A stretch of DNA of 64,000 bases from Adiantum capillus-veneris (Eukaryota; Streptophyta; Polypodiopsida; Polypodiales; Pteridaceae), in assembly GCA_014529385.2 (NCBI GenBank), contig CM043945.1, positions 143,166,741 to 143,230,740 on the forward strand. Direction: 5' to 3'. Positions 1 to 7,164 of this stretch are shown here, one piece after another (positions within the stretch are counted from its first letter, which is position 1; each line of letters begins with the position of its first letter). The position numbers were made by a program, and so were the translations under genes. The notes beneath the pieces were generated by a model. That model saw nothing but the letters and a program-made list of their open reading frames with translations, did no database searches and had not been told where the DNA came from.

Positions 1-893
1 TCATCCCCTGACTGATTACTTTTTCTTTGACCCCCCAAAGTCTTTTCACAGTGATTCAATTTTGATGTGTGTGCTTATTTTGTATGCCTTGGGTTTTTTG
101 CTTTTCAAGTAAAAGCGCCCATACTGGGAACCTCTAGGGCTCTAGTACCATAGGCAATACATGTGAGTGAAGTACCAAATCAAGCTGAGATTTCTCTTCC
201 AGCTTAAGATTTTACAGTGTGGCACTTTGATTTTTTGTTTGTTCATTTTTAGCATTTTAATTTTGTAACTTTGGGGGGTCATATAACACTAATACACCTC
301 CCCAGGCTCATCACACTAGTAAACTCCCTTTATAATACTTAAGCTAAAGGTCAATAGGGTCAAGCCCACTAGAAAGCCCTAGTAAATTTCACACAATGCT
401 GCCTAAATCGGATTAAGAACCTAAGTAACCATTAATTATTAGAAAGGCATTCCCCATGGTATTAAGAGAAGATTTCTAACACCTAACTTGGTCAAACTAG
501 TTTGTCGGACTGCTTGAATTTTAAACCTAGACAAGTGATTATGACAAAAAATTACATTGAATTAAATGTTTGATACTAAGCAAATGCGGTGAATATTAGG
601 CTACCAATCACAATTAAAGTTGACAATCATAGATGCAAAAAAGATAAGGGGCAATGCTAATGGACAAGAAACACCTGTTTGTGTCGATGGTCGTGCTTGA
701 TTTGAAGAGTGAGTCGAGATAAAGATTCCATGAAGGTCCAAATCCTACCAATAGCAACACGCTCCTGTACACACTAGGAAACAAAAGGAATACCTCCAGG
801 AGGCACATTAGTGGAAAAAGGTACTAACACTTATTGAACACAACAAAAAACATAAGGAACCCTAACCTAATTATTTGCACTCCCCCTAGAGAG
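1..893. other. 3' non-coding part of Gypsy-1, no gene seen
   Basis: AT-rich sequence with no ORF that resembles a known protein. A second purine-rich tract on the minus strand (complement of the C-run around 882-890) could be a polypurine tract, but the sequence to its left does not match the LTR at 12035-12621. Confidence 0.4.
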
Positions 894-1106
894 TCAAGGG
901 AATAGGATATTGTAGAGGTTGGGGGGAAACCCTAAGGCTAAACCCCTATCCTTGTCGTCGAGATAAACAAAGTCATCATCCATGAGACCATATGTGCCAT
1001 CCATGTAGTCGTGTAAATTTTCTTCTTCATCATAGGTGCCCATGTTTACTAAGAAGGTCACTAGACGCCTATAGTCATCTTGGTCAAAAGGGTCGTATCT
1101 GTACAC
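894..1106 (-). CDS. small acidic ORF 3' of pol, possible exon
   Basis: About 70 codons rich in Asp, Glu and Tyr, with runs such as YDPFDQDDYRR and YDEEENLHDYMDG. The open frame starts without an ATG just after a CAG that could be a splice acceptor, and the first ATG leaves only about 49 residues. It lies 3' of pol and downstream of a TATA-like sequence at 1232-1242. Plant Athila/Tat-type elements often hold extra ORFs in this place. I recognise no family. It may be a spliced accessory protein exon or chance. Confidence 0.3.
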   Translation of the reverse strand: MYRYDPFDQDDYRRLVTFLVNMGTYDEEENLHDYMDGTYGLMDDDFVYLDDKDRGLALGFPPNLYNILFP

Positions 1107-1231
1107 GCAAATAGATGATGGTTAGAGTGCAAATATTACAAGGGTCGTGTTCTTGTGCATAATTTGTTTTTATGATTTGTGTTATGGCTCTTGCTCTTTT
1201 ACTTTTTTATCTTGTTTTTGTGAGTATAAGG

Positions 1232-1242
1232 CTTTATATATA
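1232..1242 (-). promoter_or_regulatory. TATA-like box in the Gypsy-1 3' region
   Basis: TATATATAAAG on the minus strand, about 100 bp after the end of the pol frame and about 125 bp before the small acidic ORF. It could drive a subgenomic 3' transcript or be chance AT-rich sequence. Confidence 0.3.
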
Positions 1243-1320
1243 CATTCCCTAAGATTGGAGATTAAGAGGTCAGGGAGAAAGGTTGAGAGGGAAGCAAGTG
1301 AATGATGGATGTCCACAAAC

Positions 1321-1336
1321 ACTCCCCCCTTCCTTG
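1321..1336 (-). promoter_or_regulatory. polypurine tract after pol
   Basis: Minus-strand CAAGGAAGGGGGGAGT, a 14-base uninterrupted purine run directly after the pol stop. It looks like a plus-strand priming site, but what follows (TGTTTGTGG) does not match the start of the LTR at 12621. It may be an internal (central-type) tract, or the ancestral 3' LTR boundary may be diverged. Confidence 0.4.
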
Positions 1337-1342
1337 GGTAGA

Positions 1343-2008
1343 TCATACCGTTTGAAATGATGTCGTCACCCTTTGAAACCAATTGTTCCAGTTGGTAATA
1401 GGTGAGGATTTTTGCCAGTAGTTTTCTATTACCCTAGGTGCCTCGTCAAGTTGCAAGGGTGGTAAGGTACTCTCCCAGGATCGAACTTGAAGTGGTTCAT
1501 CAGGTGATTCTTGAACACTAGGAGGTGTGGATTCTTTTGTAGCTTCATGGAGGTCCACTACTATAGATGGAGGCTGTGTAGAAGCTTTTACCTCTATGGA
1601 TGTATTACATGAGGAGCTAGAAGCTTCATGGAACTCCCCCCTTCCTGAGCTAGGTGGAATAAATTGGTTTTGCCTTGGAGCCCAAACTAGCTTTGGACTA
1701 GGTGTGTAGCATTCTGTGATCTTTCCCTTCCCACGGTCTGCCATTGGCTTTAGCGTTACACTGTTTGACTCATATGGGTTTGTTGTCGATAGGGAAGGAC
1801 ACATTTTACGTTTAGGTACCCAAATTTGCTCATTTCCATCATAGTAGCCTTGGGCTTCTAATAGTTGTTTTGGAATCCATCGTGATTTGGTCTTGACTCT
1901 CCTGGGGCGCGCTCTTGGTTTTCCCGGGAAATTTTTTCTTGGAATGGATGGGAGGGTTGAGGTAGTTGGAAGTAAGGCCTTGGGGACCCATTGATATGTA
2001 CTCTTAGG
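1343..2008 (-). CDS. Gypsy-1 pol C-terminal tail with W-x-P-K repeats
   Basis: This stretch keeps the same frame as the integrase C-terminus/PR2 segment and is separated from it only by a TGA at 2009-2011. It holds four copies of a Trp-[VIA]-Pro-[KR] motif: YQWVPKA, RWIPKQ, QIWVPKR and LVWAPRQ. These lie in Lys/Arg- and Ser/Pro-rich sequence, which suggests an extended nucleic-acid- or Gag-binding tail. The last 150 codons (from an internal Met at 1804) are Ser/Thr/Pro rich and end in a segment with several Trp residues. A diverged copy with four WIPK motifs at 46.9-47.5 kb supports real coding selection. The function is unknown; a structural or chaperone role is only a guess. Confidence 0.55.
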   Translation of the reverse strand, partial: PKSTYQWVPKALLPTTSTLPSIPRKNFPGKPRARPRRVKTKSRWIPKQLLEAQGYYDGNEQIWVPKRKMCPSLSTTNPYESNSVTLKPMADRGKGKITECYTPSPKLVWAPRQNQFIPPSSGRGEFHEASSSSCNTSIEVKASTQPPSIVVDLHEATKESTPPSVQESPDEPLQVRSWESTLPPLQLDEAPRVIENYWQKSSPITNWNNWFQRVTTSFQTV

Positions 2009-3064
2009 TCATGCAGGTTGAGTGCTTGCAATATTACTGCTTGCTGCAACTACAAGTGTTGAAGTGCTAGATTCATGGGTAGCCGGCAAAGACGAGTTAA
2101 CCACCTTGGCTTGTGAATGTTGGCTATCCTTCAACTTTGCTAGAGTTTGCAACGTAGGTGACTTTTCTTGAATGATAGGGGTAAGAGTCAGTGGTCGCGT
2201 CGTGACACTACCAGTATCCCAATCAATAGTGAATTTGGTTGCCAACATCCACGTGCGTCCCAAGTTTACGTTGCCTTCGATAGCTCCTGCGGGCATGACT
2301 AGAAACCTCTGCACTATGCTTCCATTGTCATAGACAACAGGGGTCTGAAGGACTCCAAGAATAACAGTTTTATTTTTATTTATGCCCTTGACTTGCATCG
2401 TACTCGGGGATAGGGTCGGTTTCCCTAATTGACACCAAACTCCATAGGATAACAAATTGTGTTTAGCTCCCGTATCTAATAAGGCATTGTATAGTACTTT
2501 CCCATAGGGGCTATTTAGCTCAATTGGGTATCGTAGGGGTGGCTCAGATTCTAATGAGTCGTCATCTGTGTCCTCAAAAAATGCTTGCGTGATTCCCAGA
2601 TTAGCCTCTCGTTGGCGTCTAAGACGTTGTTGTCGTTCTCGAGCCTCAACTCTTGCTTGGATTTTTTTAAGCTCTGCTTGTTCCTTGGCAGCCTTCTTTT
2701 GATGGATGGCTTGCAACTCTTCCTGGCTTAGAGGATCATAATATCTTTTGAATTTACTCCCATTAAGGAATCCAATGGTTTCAACTCCATCTAGAGTCTC
2801 CACACGAATGGTACCTTGCGGGGTAATTTCACACACTCGATATGGTCCCTTACCAGCGTATTTCAATTTCTTCTTTTCATTACGTACCCCGTACATAAGA
2901 ACTTTATCACCAACCTTGATGTCTTTATCCTTTAAATGGCTATCAAACCACTTCTTTCTCCTATCCTTCTCCACTAGAGCATTTCGCACAGCTAATTGCC
3001 TCTCTTCATCTAGCCTTTCCAGGATATATAATCGCTCCACTAAGGGTTTACCATCCCAACCTTC
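2009..3064 (-). CDS. Gypsy-1 integrase C-terminal domain fused to a second retropepsin-like domain (PR2)
   Basis: Residues are numbered from an ATG-less open start at 3040. Residues 30-100 match the integrase C-terminal fold of plant gypsy elements (WFDSHLKDKDIKVGDKVLMY, then GPYRV and a LNGSKFKRYY end). Residues 105-147 are a charged Lys/Glu/Gln/Arg helix, probably a coiled coil, and 155-166 are acidic. Residues 170-280 look like a retropepsin: hydrophobic strand, LLDTGAKHNLLS with the catalytic D189-T190-G191, and a late VNLGRTWM corresponding to the I-L-G-x-x-W strand. Gypsy proteases normally lie upstream of RT; this one is downstream of integrase. Frame continuity shows it belongs to pol. 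The segment follows a TAA at 3065-3067 and ends in TGA at 2009-2011. Confidence 0.75.
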   Translation of the reverse strand, partial: EGWDGKPLVERLYILERLDEERQLAVRNALVEKDRRKKWFDSHLKDKDIKVGDKVLMYGVRNEKKKLKYAGKGPYRVCEITPQGTIRVETLDGVETIGFLNGSKFKRYYDPLSQEELQAIHQKKAAKEQAELKKIQARVEARERQQRLRRQREANLGITQAFFEDTDDDSLESEPPLRYPIELNSPYGKVLYNALLDTGAKHNLLSYGVWCQLGKPTLSPSTMQVKGINKNKTVILGVLQTPVVYDNGSIVQRFLVMPAGAIEGNVNLGRTWMLATKFTIDWDTGSVTTRPLTLTPIIQEKSPTLQTLAKLKDSQHSQAKVVNSSLPATHESSTSTLVVAASSNIASTQPA

Positions 3065-4134
3065 TTAAGAAGCTACTCGAAGACTAGGAATGACAAACTC
3101 CCATGGCATAACTGCTTCTTGGCCATACACCATCTTAAACGGTGTGCAATTAATAGCAACTTTATACGTAGTACGATAAGCCCATAAAGCTGATGTAAGC
3201 TTTAGGTCCCAATCAGTGCGATGAGCCTCGACTGTCTTTGTCAAAATGGAGATGAGAGTTTTGTTGGTACTCTCAGCTTGGCCATTTGCTTGGGGATAAT
3301 AGGGTGTAGACTTGTGGTGAGATATCATGAAGTTTGATGTGAGCTCTTTTATTACTTCATTTATAAAATGAGTTCCATTGTCACTCACAAGTTCAAAGGG
3401 GCATCCAAAACGTGTGATAATGTTCTCAAAGAGGAACTTAGCTGTTGTTTTTGCATCCGCCTTTCGTGTTGTTTTGCTTCAGCCCATTTGGTTACATAGT
3501 CGGTAGCGACAATGATATATTGTGATTGCGTGTTACGTGCAGCCGGACTAATCAGTCCTACAAAGTCTAAGCCCCACTTTTCAAATGGTTGGGTTACCTT
3601 GATGGGATGTAGAGGCATCTTATCCCTTGTTTGTGGCTTGTTGAAGCGTTGGCATTCATCACATCCCTTTGCAAAAAGTGATGCATCCTTAAACAGAGTG
3701 GGCCACCAATAGCCTGACTGTAAGATCTTTCGGGAAGTCAACTTTCTTGAAAAGTGACCACCAGCTACGCCCATGTGTGCCTCTTGTAGAATATATAAAT
3801 ACTCATCCTCGCGGGCACAGCGTCTAAGAACATCATCTTTTCCTCTCTTATAGAGAGTTCCAGCCAGTAAGCAATAGGGTTCGCATTCCTTGATTAATTT
3901 TCGAGCTATATCTTTTCGCAGTTCTTTGGGTGGAAAACCATTAACTAATAAGTTAACAATCTTTTCACTCCATTCAGGCATTGTCTCAACAATGAACAAA
4001 AGAGTATCAGGCAATTCATCATCAACCCCCGTAGGAGCTTCGCCATTAGGGATACGAGATAAATGATCCGCCATGACATGTTTCCTTCCAGACCTCACAA
4101 CAACGATGAAGTCAAACTCAAGAAGAATTAACAA
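3065..4134 (-). CDS. Gypsy-1 integrase (zinc-binding and catalytic core), frameshifted
   Basis: The protein inserts element cDNA into the host genome. It begins with the RNase H tail (ADHLSR), then an HHCC zinc finger (H-x-G-x3-GH with CDECQRF) and GYWWP. The core reads WGLDFVG, IIVATDYVTKWAEA, SDNGTHF and YYPQANGQAES, covering the D,D,E catalytic triad. Near 3460-3475, one A is missing in the GCAAAACAACACG context, so the reading frame shifts within the core. The distal part (3065-3388) is in the frame that runs on to PR2. It is divided from RT-RNase H only by TGA at 4138-4140, where CGA to TGA is the likely change. Confidence 0.85.
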
Positions 4135-4137
4135 CCA

Positions 4138-5772
4138 TCATGTAATTCGACCTGTGGAACACGGCTTGTTTACCAAATATAGCAATGCTTGATGATCAAC
4201 ATAAAACACAAACTTGGTAGCAAGAAGGTAATAGCGAAATTTCTTTATTGCGTAAATCATGGCTAGACCTTTGCGCTCTGTAGTAGTGTAGTTCATCTCG
4301 GCATCATTTAATTGGCGACTTGCAAAGCTAATAGGGTAGTCCAATTTATGTTCTCCTGGTTGAGTTAGAACACACCCAATAGCAAAATTTGATGCATCAA
4401 TATGCACATGAAAAGGTACATTCCAATCAGGTGTTCGCAGGATTGGAGCACTTGTTAGGGCCTTCTTTAATAACTCATAAGATTGATGACATTCTTCCGT
4501 CCAGTGAAACTCGATAAGAAGCTTGTACAATGGACGCGCTATCTCGGCAAAGTTTAAAATAAATCTTCGATAATAACCAACATGACCCATAAATCTTTGA
4601 ACTCCTTTATAGTTCGTAGGTGGTGGCAAATCGGCAATGGCTTTAATCTTACTCTCATCTGTGGATATCCCGTTCTTGGACACTATATGCCCTAGAATGA
4701 CTCCATGCTTAACCCAAAATTGGCATTTGAAAGGGTTCAATGAGATGCGATAAAATCTGCACCTTTCAAATATTTTTCGTAGATATAACAAATGCTTCTC
4801 CCAAGAAGAATAAACACAAAGGTCGTCTAGGAAAGCTTCACAAAACTCCCTTAGAAATTCTTTAAACGCAGTGTTTATTAATCGTTGGAATGTAGCAGGG
4901 GCATTCGTTAAGCCAAAAGCCATAACACGAAATGCAAACACTCCAAACTTTGTGATAAAAGCAGTTTTAGCTTGGTCCTCTAATGCAATTGTGATTTGAT
5001 TGTAACCAGAGTACCCATCTAAAAAGCTATAAGCTTCCTTGCCCGCAACTCTTTCAAGCACATGTTCTAAATATGGCAAGGGATAATGATCTCTCCTAGC
5101 AGCTGCATTAACTTTCTTGAGGTCCACGTACACTCTTGGTTTCCCATTCTTTTTTGGCACAATGACTATCGGAGAAACCCATTCTGAGTGCTCAATAGGG
5201 TATATGAATCCACATTGGATAAGTTTTTCAATCTCCTCTTGTACAATTTTGGCGTACTTAGGATTCATTGGATAGGGTCGTTGCTGGACGGGTTTAGCAG
5301 TGTTGATCATGGGAATTGTATGTTGCACCACAGAAGGTGGAACGCCCTTCATGTCATGATATGTCCAAGCAAAGATATCCTTGTATTCCTTGAGGAGCTC
5401 CTTAAGTACAGCCTCTTCAGTTTCGGTAAGGTCTTGAGCAATAAAGACTGGTTTAGACTCCTCACCTGGTTTTGCTAATTCTATCTCTTTAACTACCGCT
5501 GGACCATCATAGACTCCACTGCTTCCATTGGTAGGTATTCGTTGGGCTTTGGCATACACAACCTTTCGCTCCCCCGTGGTATAAGATTTAAAATGTTCAG
5601 GAGCCGTATGTAAGTCAGCAGGCTCTTGTCCTGACGGAGACCTTTCTTTTAGTTCTGCCTCCTTTTGTTGTTGTGCTAACTCTCGGTTTTGACGTCTTCT
5701 TATAGTTTGACTCAATTTCGGCTCTGTAACCTCCAATTGAGCGAGGTCAATGGGTCGCGGGCTGCACCACAT
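4138..5772 (-). CDS. Gypsy-1 reverse transcriptase and RNase H
   Basis: 544 codons in one open frame. The first 110 residues are a charged linker. The RT palm and fingers follow: GFIYPIEHSEWVSPIVIVPK, RVYVDLKKVN, SFLDGYSGYNQI, FGLTNAPATFQRLI and the catalytic FLDDLCVYS (normally YxDD or F-[LMV]-D-D in gypsy). The connection has LGHIVSKNGI and RRFI. RNase H starts at FHVHIDASNFAIGCVLTQ and includes the TTTERKGLAMIYAIKKFRYYL helix in part and YVDHQALLYL. Length and motif order are normal for Ty3/gypsy, and catalytic Asp residues are present. It uses the same frame as the upstream protease. Confidence 0.93.
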   Translation of the reverse strand: MWCSPRPIDLAQLEVTEPKLSQTIRRRQNRELAQQQKEAELKERSPSGQEPADLHTAPEHFKSYTTGERKVVYAKAQRIPTNGSSGVYDGPAVVKEIELAKPGEESKPVFIAQDLTETEEAVLKELLKEYKDIFAWTYHDMKGVPPSVVQHTIPMINTAKPVQQRPYPMNPKYAKIVQEEIEKLIQCGFIYPIEHSEWVSPIVIVPKKNGKPRVYVDLKKVNAAARRDHYPLPYLEHVLERVAGKEAYSFLDGYSGYNQITIALEDQAKTAFITKFGVFAFRVMAFGLTNAPATFQRLINTAFKEFLREFCEAFLDDLCVYSSWEKHLLYLRKIFERCRFYRISLNPFKCQFWVKHGVILGHIVSKNGISTDESKIKAIADLPPPTNYKGVQRFMGHVGYYRRFILNFAEIARPLYKLLIEFHWTEECHQSYELLKKALTSAPILRTPDWNVPFHVHIDASNFAIGCVLTQPGEHKLDYPISFASRQLNDAEMNYTTTERKGLAMIYAIKKFRYYLLATKFVFYVDHQALLYLVNKPCSTGRIT

Positions 5773-5847
5773 GACACTCTGGAGATATTCACCCCAATTT
5801 TCTACTAGCTTTCGATGAGCATCACATGCCCCTAGATAGCTAAGCCA

Positions 5848-6093
5848 TTATGCAGTAGATCTTTCCTTGTTTATCCTAGCTCTCACATTTGCTCGATATC
5901 GTCGTCTCTTATATGACCTTTGTTTCTTGTTAAGGTTTTGATTTTGGTAAATGTTTGAACTCGACTCGCTTGATAGGTCTTCGCTTGTATCTTCTTCACT
6001 CTCATATAAATTACCATAGATGGTCGTACTAGACCTTGAGTGTTCAGTTTCTATACTTGGCTCACTCGATGTTTCCTCAGGTTCTGAATCCAT
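5848..6093 (-). CDS. Gypsy-1 protease-RT linker segment
   Basis: 81 codons in the same frame as the protease before it and RT after it, bounded by TAG at 6100-6102 and TAA at 5848-5850. The first half is very acidic and Ser-rich (EPEETSSEPSIETEHS), the second very basic (SYKRRRYRANVRARINKE). It looks like an unstructured linker between protease and RT in a polyprotein broken by stops, not a separate protein. Confidence 0.5.
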   Translation of the reverse strand: MDSEPEETSSEPSIETEHSRSSTTIYGNLYESEEDTSEDLSSESSSNIYQNQNLNKKQRSYKRRRYRANVRARINKERSTA

Positions 6094-6099
6094 TTCTCC

Positions 6100-7146
6100 C
6101 TAAGATTCTGTTTTTGATGTGTATTGGCCTGAAGCCTTTGAGGAATCATCGGTTTCACTCTCAGGTAGGTGTGCCTCTTTCTTATCATCGGATGTTACAT
6201 GCACTACACCTAACATGTTTACTGGTGCAATGTGTGGTATCTCTTCCCCATCTGGTGATACCCAGGTTGTTCCTCTAGCTCTCCATGTATCTATAGTTGC
6301 CGCTAGGTGTACCCAATCGACATTGTCTGACTCAGCCATTCCGGGTAGGATATCCATATAAGGAGAGTTCTCCCCAATATCCGTGTCTTCGTTACACATG
6401 TAACAATACTGTAATGGAGCTGAGTGAATTGTTGTGTCTGATCGATTATCAATGATGAATTTATTTCCTAGAGGATGCGTTCGACCACTTAAAAGATCAA
6501 CTCGAATGACAGAGTCTTGGAACTGTAAGTAGACGTGGTTTTTGGACCAGTCATGCACCATTTTTGCTTCCCTCATGAATGGACGCCCTAAGATCATCTC
6601 AAATGACATAGGATGCTTGGAAAAATCCATAACAATGAAAGTCTGCCTTACCTTGTGTCCCAAGACCTTGATTCTGAGATCCTTTAGCATTCCAATAGGC
6701 GTAACAATAGATCCATTAGCCATTTTTACCACTACGCTTGTGGCTTCAAGGTGAGGTCGCCCCATAGACTCCCAACAACTCTTTGTCACCATGCTGACTC
6801 CTGCACCACCGTCAAGGACTCCCTTTACAGTTAATCCTTTAGTAGTGATTGGCAGAGTAGCATTAGATTCATCACCTTCAAAGTATTGCCCCAACTTGTT
6901 AACGGGTACTTCAATTACAAATTCATGTCCCGCTAGGTCAAATGGTGGTGCTAAATGTTCCTCATCATTCATTACCGAGTCAGGTTTGTTCATATGTGCA
7001 AACTGTGGTAATCCGGCCTGTAATTCTCCATTTAGGAAGGCTCGAAGAGCTGAGACTAGCTCGGGGTCTTTATATAGTTTGGACATGATGGTGGTTCTAA
7101 CTTCTGAAGACATGAAATCCATCAATTTGGCAACATTTAATGGCAT
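6100..7146 (-). CDS. Gypsy-1 retropepsin (PR1), upstream of RT
   Basis: 348 codons. Residues 70-200 form a retropepsin fold: VIEVPVNKLG, then GVLDGGAGVSMV with catalytic D112, VVVKMANGSIVTPIG, the flap region, and MILGRPFM near residue 185. The active-site triplet is D-G-G instead of D-[ST]-G; AGT to GGT would explain it. The Thr/Ser hydroxyl is normally conserved, so activity may be reduced or lost. The segment is preceded by an in-frame TAG at 7165-7167 and followed by TAG GGA at 6100. It releases Gag and Pol products in a functional element. Confidence 0.8.
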   Translation of the reverse strand: MPLNVAKLMDFMSSEVRTTIMSKLYKDPELVSALRAFLNGELQAGLPQFAHMNKPDSVMNDEEHLAPPFDLAGHEFVIEVPVNKLGQYFEGDESNATLPITTKGLTVKGVLDGGAGVSMVTKSCWESMGRPHLEATSVVVKMANGSIVTPIGMLKDLRIKVLGHKVRQTFIVMDFSKHPMSFEMILGRPFMREAKMVHDWSKNHVYLQFQDSVIRVDLLSGRTHPLGNKFIIDNRSDTTIHSAPLQYCYMCNEDTDIGENSPYMDILPGMAESDNVDWVHLAATIDTWRARGTTWVSPDGEEIPHIAPVNMLGVVHVTSDDKKEAHLPESETDDSSKASGQYTSKTES

Positions 7147-7164
7147 CTTGTGGGACGTAGGAAC

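Noticed and set aside
1-1342. 3' LTR of Gypsy-1 starting at 1321
   Set aside because: TG start and PPT are suggestive, but the sequence does not match the LTR at 12035-12621.
2748-3068. Plus-strand ORF over the integrase C-terminus
   Set aside because: Antisense shadow of a well supported pol frame.
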